Made by a program: the position numbers and the translations under genes
The notes under the pieces: generated by a model
What the model saw: only the letters and a program-made list of their open reading frames with translations
The model's database searches: none
Told to the model about the DNA's origin: nothing
Part shown: piece after piece, positions 42,901 through 54,900 of the stretch
How positions within the stretch are numbered: the first letter of the stretch is position 1
Layout: each line of letters starts with the position of its first letter
NCBI GenBank assembly: GCA_024867545.1
Contig: JANFNE010000025.1
Coordinates: forward strand, 496,001 to 560,000
DNA: 64,000 nucleotides
Origin: Phytopythium helicoides
Lineage: Eukaryota; Oomycota; Peronosporomycetes; Pythiales; Pythiaceae
Direction of reading: 5' to 3'

Positions 42901-45900
42901 ACGGCATCTGCTTCTGCTTTAAATGATGTCTTTGACGATATCGCCGAAGAATTGCTATCAAGCGAAAAAGGAAACCAGTTTTCGATGTTCGAGGACGTGT
43001 CTACCGCTGTTGCTGCGCTGGTGTCGGGTGTGGAGGAGGTGTCGTTCGCTGCCGCTCCAGTCGAGTGCGAGTCATCTGTGCCGGTGGAGGTCGAGGAGGC
43101 GAAGGATCCGGTCGTGGACGCCGAGCCTGTGGTGTTCGAGGACGTGTCTACCGCTGTTGCTGCGCTGGTGTCGGGTGTGGAGGAGGTGTCGTTCGCTGCC
43201 GCTCCAGTCGAGTGCGAGTCATCTGTGCCGGTGGAGGTCGAGGAGGCGAAGGATCCGGTCGTGGACGCCGAGCCTGTGGTGTTCGAGGACGTGTCTACCG
43301 CTGTTGCTGCGCTGGTGTCGGGTGTGGAGGAGGTGTCGTTCGCTGCCGCTCCAGTCGAGTGCGAGTCATCTGTGCCGGTGGAGGTCGAGGAGGCGAAGGA
43401 TTCGGTCGTGGACGCCGAGCCTGTGGTGTTCGAGGACGTGTCTACCGCTGTTGCTGCGCTGGTGTCGGGTGTGGAGGAGGTGTCGTTCGCTGCCGCTCCA
43501 GTCGAGTGCGAGTCATCTGTGCCGGTGGAGGTCGAGGAGGCGAAGGATCCGGTCGTGGACGCCGAGCCTGTGGTGTTCGAGGACGTGTCTACCGCTGTTG
43601 CTGCGCTGGTGTCGGGTGTGGAGGAGGTGTCGTTCGCTGCCGCTCCAGTCGAGTGCGAGTCATCTGTGCCGGTGGAGGTCGAGGAGGCGAAGGATCCGGT
43701 CGTGGACGCCGAGCCTGTGGTGTTCGAGGACGTGTCTACCGCTGTTGCTGCGCTGGTGTCGGGTGTGGAGGAGGTGTCGTTCGCTGCCGCTCCAGTCGAG
43801 TGCGAGTCATCTGTGCCGGTGGAGGTCGAGGAGGCGAAGGATCCGGTCGTGGACGCCGCGCCTGTGGTGTTCGAGGACGTGTCTACTGCTGTTGCTGCGC
43901 TGGTGTCGGGTGTGGAGGAGGTGTCGTTCGCTGCCGCTCCAGTCGAGTGCGAGTCATCTGTGCCGGTGGAGGTCGAGGAGGCGAAGGATCCGGTCGTGGA
44001 CGCCGAGCCTGCGGTGTTCGAGGACGTGTCTACCGCTGTTGCTGCGCTGGTGTCGGGTGTGGAGGAGGTGTCGTTCGCTGCCGCTCCAGTCGAGTGCGAG
44101 TCATCTGTGCCGGTGGAGGTCGAGGAGGCGAAGGATTCGGTCGTGGACGCCGAGTCTGCGGTGTTCGACGACGTGTCTGCGACTTTGGTTGATCTTATTG
44201 GAAGTGTTGCTAGCTGCGGACTACTTGATGAGGCTACGCACGAGCATATTACATCGTATCAAACGGCATCTGCTTCTGCTTTAAATGATGTCTTTGACGA
44301 TATCGCCGAAGAATTGCTATCAAGCGAAAAAGGAAACCAGTTTTCGATGTTCGAGGACGTGTCTACCGCTGTTGCTGCGCTGGTGTCGGGTGTGGAGGAG
44401 GTGTCGTTCGCTGCCGCTCCAGTCGAGTGCGAGTCATCTGTGCCGGTGGAGGTCGAGGAGGCGAAGGATTCGGTCGTGGACGCCGAGTCTGCGGTGTTCG
44501 ACGACGTGTCTGCGACTTTGGTTGATCTTATTGGAAGTGTTGCTAGCTGCGGACTACTTGATGAGGCTACGCACGAGCATATTACATCGTATCAAACGGC
44601 ATCTGCTTCTGCTTTAAATGATGTCTTTGACGATATCGCCGAAGAATTGCTATCAAGCGAAAAAGGAAACCAGTTTTCGATGTTCGAGGACGTGTCTACC
44701 GCTGTTGCTGCGCTGGTGTCGGGTGTGGAGGAGGTGTCGTTCGCTGCCGCTCCAGTCGAGTGCGAGTCATCTGTGCCGGTGGAGGTCGAGGAGGCGAAGG
44801 ATTCGGTCGTGGACGCCGAGTCTGCGGTGTTCGACGACGTGTCTGCGACTTTGGTTGATCTTATTGGAAGTGTTGCTAGCTGCGGACTACTTGATGAGGC
44901 TACGCACGAGCATATTACATCGTATCAAACGGCATCTGCTTCTGCTTTAAATGATGTCTTTGACGATATCGCCGAAGAATTGCTATCAAGCGAAAAAGGA
45001 AACCAGTTTTCGATGTTCGAGGACGTGTCTACCGCTGTTGCTGCGCTGGTGTCGGGTGTGGAGGAGGTGTCGTTCGCTGCCGCTCCAGTCGAGTGCGAGT
45101 CATCTGTGCCGGTGGAGGTCGAGGAGGCGAAGGATCCGGTCGTGGACGCCGAGCCTGTGGTGTTCGAGGACGTGTCTACCGCTGTTGCTGCGCTGGTGTC
45201 GGGTGTGGAGGAGGTGTCGTTCGCTGCCGCTCCAGTCGAGTGCGAGTCATCTGTGCCGGTGGAGGTCGAGGAGGCGAAGGATTCGGTCGTGGACGCCGAG
45301 TCTGCGGTGTTCGACGACGTGTCTGCGACTTTGGTTGATCTTATTGGAAGTGTTGCTAGCTGCGGACTACTTGATGAGGCTACGCACGAGCATATTACAT
45401 CGTATCAAACGGCATCTGCTTCTGCTTTAAATGATGTCTTTGACGATATCGCCGAAGAATTGCTATCAAGCGAAAAAGGAAACCAGTTTTCGATGTTCGA
45501 GGACGTGTCTACCGCTGTTGCTGCGCTGGTGTCGGGTGTGGAGGAGGTGTCGTTCGCTGCCGCTCCAGTCGAGTGCGAGTCATCTGTGCCGGTGGAGGTC
45601 GAGGAGGCGAAGGATCCGGTCGTGGACGCCGAGCCTGTGGTGTTCGAGGACGTGTCTACCGCTGTTGCTGCGCTGGTGTCGGGTGTGGAGGAGGTGTCGT
45701 TCGCTGCCGCTCCAGTCGAGTGCGAGTCATCTGTGCCGGTGGAGGTCGAGGAGGCGAAGGATCCGGTCGTGGACGCCGAGCCTGTGGTGTTCGAGGACGT
45801 GTCTACCGCTGTTGCTGCGCTGGTGTCGGGTGTGGAGGAGGTGTCGTTCGCTGCCGCTCCAGTCGAGTGCGAGTCATCTGTGCCGGTGGAGGTCGAGGAG

Positions 45901-48900
45901 GCGAAGGATTCGGTCGTGGACGCCGAGTCTGCGGTGTTCGACGACGTGTCTGCGACTTTGGTTGATCTTATTGGAAGTGTTGCTAGCTGCGGACTACTTG
46001 ATGAGGCTACGCACGAGCATATTACATCGTATCAAACGGCATCTGCTTCTGCTTTAAATGATGTCTTTGACGATATCGCCGAAGAATTGCTATCAAGCGA
46101 AAAAGGAAACCAGTTTTCGATGTTCGAGGACGTGTCTACCGCTGTTGCTGCGCTGGTGTCGGGTGTGGAGGAGGTGTCGTTCGCTGCCGCTCCAGTCGAG
46201 TGCGAGTCATCTGTGCCGGTGGAGGTCGAGGAGGCGAAGGATCCGGTCGTGGACGCCGAGCCTGTGGTGTTCGAGGACGTGTCTACCGCTGTTGCTGCGC
46301 TGGTGTCGGGTGTGGAGGAGGTGTCGTTCGCTGCCGCTCCAGTCGAGTGCGAGTCATCTGTGCCGGTGGAGGTCGAGGAGGCGAAGGATCCGGTCGTGGA
46401 CGCCGAGCCTGTGGTGTTCGAGGACGTGTCTACCGCTGTTGCTGCGCTGGTGTCGGGTGTGGAGGAGGTGTCGTTCGCTGCCGCTCCAGTCGAGTGCGAG
46501 TCATCTGTGCCGGTGGAGGTCGAGGAGGCGAAGGATCCGGTCGTGGACGCCGAGCCTGTGGTGTTCGAGGACGTGTCTACCGCTGTTGCTGCGCTGGTGT
46601 CGGGTGTGGAGGAGGTGTCGTTCGCTGCCGCTCCAGTCGAGTGCGAGTCATCTGTGCCGGTGGAGGTCGAGGAGGCGAAGGATCCGGTCGTGGACGCCGA
46701 GCCTGTGGTGTTCGAGGACGTGTCTACCGCTGTTGCTGCGCTGGTGTCGGGTGTGGAGGAGGTGTCGTTCGCTGCCGCTCCAGTCGAGTGCGAGTCATCT
46801 GTGCCGGTGGAGGTCGAGGAGGCGAAGGATCCGGTCGTGGACGCCGAGCCTGTGGTGTTCGAGGACGTGTCTACCGCTGTTGCTGCGCTGGTGTCGGGTG
46901 TGGAGGAGGTGTCGTTCGCTGCCGCTCCAGTCGAGTGCGAGTCATCTGTGCCGGTGGAAGTCGAGGAGGCGAAGGATCCGGTCGTGGACGCCGAGCCTGT
47001 GGTGTTCGAGGACGTGTCTACCGCTGTTGCTGCGCTGGTGTCGGGTGTGGAGGAGGTGTCGTTCGCTGCCGCTCCAGTCGAGTGCGAGTCATCTGTGCCG
47101 GTGGAGGTCGAGGAGGCGAAGGATCCGGTCGTGGACGCCGAGCCTGTGGTGTTCGAGGACGTGTCTACCGCTGTTGCTGCGCTGGTGTCGGGTGTGGAGG
47201 AGGTGTCGTTCGCTGCCGCTCCAGTCGAGTGCGAGTCATCTGTGCCGGTGGAGGTCGAGGAGGCGAAGGATCCGGTCGTGGACGCCGAGCCTGTGGTGTT
47301 CGAGGACGTGTCTACCGCTGTTGCTGCGCTGGTGTCGGGTGTGGAGGAGGTGTCGTTCGCTGCCGCTCCAGTCGAGTGCGAGTCATCTGTGCCGGTGGAG
47401 GTCGAGGAGGCGAAGGATCCGGTCGTGGACGCCGAGCCTGTGGTGTTCGAGGACGTGTCTACCGCTGTTGCTGCGCTGGTGTCGGGTGTGGAGGAGGTGT
47501 CGTTCGCTGCCGCTCCAGTCGAGTGCGAGTCATCTGTGCCGGTGGAAGTCGAGGAGGCGAAGGATCCGGTCGTGGACGCCGAGCCTGTGGTGTTCGAGGA
47601 CGTGTCTACCGCTGTTGCTGCGCTGGTGTCGGGTGTGGAGGAGGTGTCGTTCGCTGCCGCTCCAGTCGAGTGCGAGTCATCTGTGCCGGTGGAGGTCGAG
47701 GAGGCGAAGGATCCGGTCGTGGACGCCGAGCCTGTGGTGTTCGAGGACGTGTCTACCGCTGTTGCTGCGCTGGTGTCGGGTGTGGAGGAGGTGTCGTTCG
47801 CTGCCGCTCCAGTCGAGTGCGAGTCATCTGTGCCGGTGGAGGTCGAGGAGGCGAAGGATCCGGTCGTGGACGCCGAGCCTGTGGTGTTCGAGGACGTGTC
47901 TACCGCTGTTGCTGCGCTGGTGTCGGGTGTGGAGGAGGTGTCGTTCGCTGCCGCTCCAGTCGAGTGCGAGTCATCTGTGCCGGTGGAGGTCGAGGAGGCG
48001 AAGGATCCGGTCGTGGACGCCGAGCCTGTGGTGTTCGAGGACGTGTCTACCGCTGTTGCTGCGCTGGTGTCGGGTGTGGAGGAGGTGTCGTTCGCTGCCG
48101 CTCCAGTCGAGTGCGAGTCATCTGTGCCGGTGGAGGTCGAGGAGGCGAAGGATCCGGTCGTGGACGCCGAGCCTGTGGTGTTCGAGGACGTGTCTACCGC
48201 TGTTGCTGCGCTGGTGTCGGGTGTGGAGGAGGTGTCGTTCGCTGCCGCTCCAGTCGAGTGCGAGTCATCTGTGCCGGTGGAAGTCGAGGAGGCGAAGGAT
48301 CCGGTCGTGGACGCCGAGCCTGTGGTGTTCGAGGACGTGTCTACCGCTGTTGCTGCGCTGGTGTCGGGTGTGGAGGAGGTGTCGTTCGCTGCCGCTCCAG
48401 TCGAGTGCGAGTCATCTGTGCCGGTGGAGGTCGAGGAGGCGAAGGATTCGGTCGTGGACGCCGAGCCTGTGGTGTTCGAGGACGTGTCTACCGCTGTTGC
48501 TGCGCTGGTGTCGGGTGTGGAGGAGGTGTCGTTCGCTGCCGCTCCAGTCGAGTGCGAGTCATCTGTGCCGGTGGAGGTCGAGGAGGCGAAGGATTCGGTC
48601 GTGGACGCCGAGCCTGTGGTGTTCGAGGACGTGTCTACCGCTGTTGCTGCGCTGGTGTCGGGTGTGGAGGAGGTGTCGTTCGCTGCCGCTCCAGTCGAGT
48701 GCGAGTCATCTGTGCCGGTGGAAGTCGAGGAGGCGAAGGATTCGGTCGTGGACGCCGAGCCTGTGGTGTTCGAGGACGTGTCTACCGCTGTTGCTGCGCT
48801 GGTGTCGGGTGTGGAGGAGGTGTCGTTCGCTGCCGCTCCAGTCGAGTGCGAGTCATCTGTGCCGGTGGAGGTCGAGGAGGCGAAGGATCCGGTCGTGGAC

Positions 48901-51900
48901 GCCGAGCCTGTGGTGTTCGAGGACGTGTCTACCGCTGTTGCTGCGCTGGTGTCGGGTGTGGAGGAGGTGTCGTTCGCTGCCGCTCCAGTCGAGTGCGAGT
49001 CATCTGTGCCGGTGGAGGTCGAGGAGGCGAAGGATCCGGTCGTGGACGCCGAGCCTGTGGTGTTCGAGGACGTGTCTACCGCTGTTGCTGCGCTGGTGTC
49101 GGGTGTGGAGGAGGTGTCGTTCGCTGCCGCTCCAGTCGAGTGCGAGTCATCTGTGCCGGTGGAGGTCGAGGAGGCGAAGGATCCGGTCGTGGACGCCGAG
49201 CCTGTGGTGTTCGAGGACGTGTCTACCGCTGTTGCTGCGCTGGTGTCGGGTGTGGAGGAGGTGTCGTTCGCTGCCGCTCCAGTCGAGTGCGAGTCATCTG
49301 TGCCGGTGGAGGTCGAGGAGGCGAAGGATCCGGTCGTGGACGCCGAGCCTGTGGTGTTCGAGGACGTGTCTACCGCTGTTGCTGCGCTGGTGTCGGGTGT
49401 GGAGGAGGTGTCGTTCGCTGCCGCTCCAGTCGAGTGCGAGTCATCTGTGCCGGTGGAAGTCGAGGAGGCGAAGGATCCGGTCGTGGACGCCGAGCCTGTG
49501 GTGTTCGAGGACGTGTCTACCGCTGTTGCTGCGCTGGTGTCGGGTGTGGAGGAGGTGTCGTTCGCTGCCGCTCCAGTCGAGTGCGAGTCATCTGTGCCGG
49601 TGGAGGTCGAGGAGGCGAAGGATCCGGTCGTGGACGCCGAGCCTGTGGTGTTCGAGGACGTGTCTACCGCTGTTGCTGCGCTGGTGTCGGGTGTGGAGGA
49701 GGTGTCGTTCGCTGCCGCTCCAGTCGAGTGCGAGTCATCTGTGCCGGTGGAGGTCGAGGAGGCGAAGGATCCGGTCGTGGACGCCGAGCCTGTGGTGTTC
49801 GAGGACGTGTCTACCGCTGTTGCTGCGCTGGTGTCGGGTGTGGAGGAGGTGTCGTTCGCTGCCGCTCCAGTCGAGTGCGAGTCATCTGTGCCGGTGGAGG
49901 TCGAGGAGGCGAAGGATCCGGTCGTGGACGCCGAGCCTGTGGTGTTCGAGGACGTGTCTACCGCTGTTGCTGCGCTGGTGTCGGGTGTGGAGGAGGTGTC
50001 GTTCGCTGCCGCTCCAGTCGAGTGCGAGTCATCTGTGCCGGTGGAAGTCGAGGAGGCGAAGGATCCGGTCGTGGACGCCGAGCCTGTGGTGTTCGAGGAC
50101 GTGTCTACCGCTGTTGCTGCGCTGGTGTCGGGTGTGGAGGAGGTGTCGTTCGCTGCCGCTCCAGTCGAGTGCGAGTCATCTGTGCCGGTGGAGGTCGAGG
50201 AGGCGAAGGATCCGGTCGTGGACGCCGAGCCTGTGGTGTTCGAGGACGTGTCTACCGCTGTTGCTGCGCTGGTGTCGGGTGTGGAGGAGGTGTCGTTCGC
50301 TGCCGCTCCAGTCGAGTGCGAGTCATCTGTGCCGGTGGAGGTCGAGGAGGCGAAGGATCCGGTCGTGGACGCCGAGCCTGTGGTGTTCGAGGACGTGTCT
50401 ACCGCTGTTGCTGCGCTGGTGTCGGGTGTGGAGGAGGTGTCGTTCGCTGCCGCTCCAGTCGAGTGCGAGTCATCTGTGCCGGTGGAGGTCGAGGAGGCGA
50501 AGGATCCGGTCGTGGACGCCGAGCCTGTGGTGTTCGAGGACGTGTCTACCGCTGTTGCTGCGCTGGTGTCGGGTGTGGAGGAGGTGTCGTTCGCTGCCGC
50601 TCCAGTCGAGTGCGAGTCATCTGTGCCGGTGGAAGTCGAGGAGGCGAAGGATCCGGTCGTGGACGCCGAGCCTGTGGTGTTCGAGGACGTGTCTACCGCT
50701 GTTGCTGCGCTGGTGTCGGGTGTGGAGGAGGTGTCGTTCGCTGCCGCTCCAGTCGAGTGCGAGTCATCTGTGCCGGTGGAGGTCGAGGAGGCGAAGGATT
50801 CGGTCGTGGACGCCGAGCCTGTGGTGTTCGAGGACGTGTCTACCGCTGTTGCTGCGCTGGTGTCGGGTGTGGAGGAGGTGTCGTTCGCTGCCGCTCCAGT
50901 CGAGTGCGAGTCATCTGTGCCGGTGGAGGTCGAGGAGGCGAAGGATTCGGTCGTGGACGCCGAGCCTGTGGTGTTCGAGGACGTGTCTACCGCTGTTGCT
51001 GCGCTGGTGTCGGGTGTGGAGGAGGTGTCGTTCGCTGCCGCTCCAGTCGAGTGCGAGTCATCTGTGCCGGTGGAAGTCGAGGAGGCGAAGGATTCGGTCG
51101 TGGACGCCGAGCCTGTGGTGTTCGAGGACGTGTCTACCGCTGTTGCTGCGCTGGTGTCGGGTGTGGAGGAGGTGTCGTTCGCTGCCGCTCCAGTCGAGTG
51201 CGAGTCATCTGTGCCGGTGGAGGTCGAGGAGGCGAAGGATCCGGTCGTGGACGCCGAGCCTGTGGTGTTCGAGGACGTGTCTACCGCTGTTGCTGCGCTG
51301 GTGTCGGGTGTGGAGGAGGTGTCGTTCGCTGCCGCTCCAGTCGAGTGCGAGTCATCTGTGCCGGTGGAGGTCGAGGAGGCGAAGGATCCGGTCGTGGACG
51401 CCGAGCCTGTGGTGTTCGAGGACGTGTCTACCGCTGTTGCTGCGCTGGTGTCGGGTGTGGAGGAGGTGTCGTTCGCTGCCGCTCCAGTCGAGTGCGAGTC
51501 ATCTGTGCCGGTGGAAGTCGAGGAGGCGAAGGATCCGGTCGTGGACGCCGAGCCTGTGGTGTTCGAGGACGTGTCTACCGCTGTTGCTGCGCTGGTGTCG
51601 GGTGTGGAGGAGGTGTCGTTCGCTGCCGCTCCAGTCGAGTGCGAGTCATCTGTGCCGGTGGAGGTCGAGGAGGCGAAGGATCCGGTCGTGGACGCCGAGC
51701 CTGTGGTGTTCGAGGACGTGTCTACCGCTGTTGCTGCGCTGGTGTCGGGTGTGGAGGAGGTGTCGTTCGCTGCCGCTCCAGTCGAGTGCGAGTCATCTGT
51801 GCCGGTGGAGGTCGAGGAGGCGAAGGATCCGGTCGTGGACGCCGAGCCTGTGGTGTTCGAGGACGTGTCTACCGCTGTTGCTGCGCTGGTGTCGGGTGTG

Positions 51901-54900
51901 GAGGAGGTGTCGTTCGCTGCCGCTCCAGTCGAGTGCGAGTCATCTGTGCCGGTGGAGGTCGAGGAGGCGAAGGATCCGGTCGTGGACGCCGAGCCTGTGG
52001 TGTTCGAGGACGTGTCTACCGCTGTTGCTGCGCTGGTGTCGGGTGTGGAGGAGGTGTCGTTCGCTGCCGCTCCAGTCGAGTGCGAGTCATCTGTGCCGGT
52101 GGAGGTCGAGGAGGCGAAGGATCCGGTCGTGGACGCCGAGCCTGTGGTGTTCGAGGACGTGTCTACCGCTGTTGCTGCGCTGGTGTCGGGTGTGGAGGAG
52201 GTGTCGTTCGCTGCCGCTCCAGTCGAGTGCGAGTCATCTGTGCCGGTGGAGGTCGAGGAGGCGAAGGATTCGGTCGTGGACGCCGAGCCTGTGGTGTTCG
52301 AGGACGTGTCTACCGCTGTTGCTGCGCTGGTGTCGGGTGTGGAGGAGGTGTCGTTCGCTGCCGCTCCAGTCGAGTGCGAGTCATCTGTGCCGGTGGAGGT
52401 CGAGGAGGCGAAGGATCCGGTCGTGGACGCCGAGCCTGTGGTGTTCGAGGACGTGTCTACCGCTGTTGCTGCGCTGGTGTCGGGTGTGGAGGAGGTGTCG
52501 TTCGCTGCCGCTCCAGTCGAGTGCGAGTCATCTGTGCCGGTGGAGGTCGAGGAGGCGAAGGATCCGGTCGTGGACGCCGAGCCTGTGGTGTTCGAGGACG
52601 TGTCTACCGCTGTTGCTGCGCTGGTGTCGGGTGTGGAGGAGGTGTCGTTCGCTGCCGCTCCAGTCGAGTGCGAGTCATCTGTGCCGGTGGAGGTCGAGGA
52701 GGCGAAGGATCCGGTCGTGGACGCCGAGCCTGTGGTGTTCGAGGACGTGTCTACCGCTGTTGCTGCGCTGGTGTCGGGTGTGGAGGAGGTGTCGTTCGCT
52801 GCCGCTCCAGTCGAGTGCGAGTCATCTGTGCCGGTGGAGGTCGAGGAGGCGAAGGATCCGGTCGTGGACGCCGAGCCTGTGGTGTTCGAGCACGTGTCTA
52901 CCGCTGTTGCTGCGCTGGTGTCGGGTGTGGAGGAGGTGTCGTTCGCTGCCGCTCCAGTCGAGTGCGAGTCATCTGTGCCGGTGGAGGTCGAGGAGGCGAA
53001 GGATTCGGTCGTGGACGCCGAGCCTGTGGTGTTCGAGGACGTGTCTACCGCTGTTGCTGCGCTGGTGTCGGGTGTGGAGGAGGTGTCGTTCGCTGCCGCT
53101 CCAGTCGAGTGCGAGTCATCTGTGCCGGTGGAGGTCGAGGAGGCGAAGGATCCGGTCGTGGACGCCGAGCCTGTGGTGTTCGAGGACGTGTCTACCGCTG
53201 TTGCTGCGCTGGTGTCGGGTGTGGAGGAGGTGTCGTTCGCTGCCGCTCCAGTCGAGTGCGAGTCATCTGTGCCGGTGGAGGTCGAGGAGGCGAAGGATCC
53301 GGTCGTGGACGCCGAGCCTGTGGTGTTCGAGCACGTGTCTACCGCTGTTGCTGCGCTGGTGTCGGGTGTGGAGGAGGTGTCGTTCGCTGCCGCTCCAGTC
53401 GAGTGCGAGTCATCTGTGCCGGTGGAGGTCGAGGAGGCGAAGGATTCGGTCGTGGACGCCGAGCCTGTGGTGTTCGAGGACGTGTCTACCGCTGTTGCTG
53501 CGCTGGTGTCGGGTGTGGAGGAGGTGTCGTTCGCTGCCGCTCCAGTCGAGTGCGAGTCATCTGTGCCGGTGGAGGTCGAGGAGGCGAAGGATTCGGTCGT
53601 GGACGCCGAGCCTGTGGTGTTCGAGGACGTGTCTACCGCTGTTGCTGCGCTGGTGTCGGGTGTGGAGGAGGTGTCGTTCGCTGCCGCTCCAGTCGAGTGC
53701 GAGTCATCTGTGCCGGTGGAGGTCGAGGAGGCGAAGGATTCGGTCGTGGACGCCGAGCCTGTGGTGTTCGAGGACGTGTCTACTGCTGTTGCTGCGCTGG
53801 TGTCGGGTGTGGAGGAGGTGTCGTTCGCTGCCGCTCCAGTCGAGTGCGAGTCATCTGTGCCGGTGGAAGTCGAGGAGGCGAAGGATTCGGTCGTGGACGC
53901 CGAGCCTGTGGTGTTCGAGGACGTGTCTACCGCTGTTGCTGCGCTGGTGTCGGGTGTGGAGGAGGTGTCGTTCGCTGCCGCTCCAGTCGAGTGCGAGTCA
54001 TCTGTGCCGGTGGAGGTCGAGGAGGCGAAGGATCCGGTCGTGGACGCCGAGCCTGTGGTGTTCGAGGACGTGTCTACCGCTGTTGCTGCGCTGGTGTCGG
54101 GTGTGGAGGAGGTGTCGTTCGCTGCCGCTCCAGTCGAGTGCGAGTCATCTGTGCCGGTGGAGGTCGAGGAGGCGAAGGATCCGGTCGTGGACGCCGAGCC
54201 TGTGGTGTTCGAGGACGTGTCTACCGCTGTTGCTGCGCTGGTGTCGGGTGTGGAGGAGGTGTCGTTCGCTGCCGCTCCAGTCGAGTGCGAGTCATCTGTG
54301 CCGGTGGAGGTCGAGGAGGCGAAGGATTCGGTCGTGGACGCCGAGCCTGTGGTGTTCGAGGACGTGTCTACCGCTGTTGCTGCGCTGGTGTCGGGTGTGG
54401 AGGAGGTGTCGTTCGCTGCCGCTCCAGTCGAGTGCGAGTCATCTGTGCCGGTGGAGGTCGAGGAGGCGAAGGATTCGGTCGTGGACGCCGAGCCTGTGGT
54501 GTTCGAGGACGTGTCTACTGCTGTTGCTGCGCTGGTGTCGGGTGTGGAGGAGGTGTCGTTCGCTGCCGCTCCAGTCGAGTGCGAGTCATCTGTGCCGGTG
54601 GAGGTCGAGGAGGCGAAGGATTCGGTCGTGGACGCCGAGCCTGTGGTGTTCGAGGACGTGTCTACCGCTGTTGCTGCGCTGGTGTCGGGTGTGGAGGAGG
54701 TGTCGTTCGCTGCCGCTCCAGTCGAGTGCGAGTCATCTGTGCCGGTGGAGGTCGAGGAGGCGAAGGATTCGGTCGTGGACGCCGAGCCTGTGGTGTTCGA
54801 GGACGTGTCTACCGCTGTTGCTGCGCTGGTGTCGGGTGTGGAGGAGGTGTCGTTCGCTGCCGCTCCAGTCGAGTGCGAGTCATCTGTGCCGGTGGAGGTC

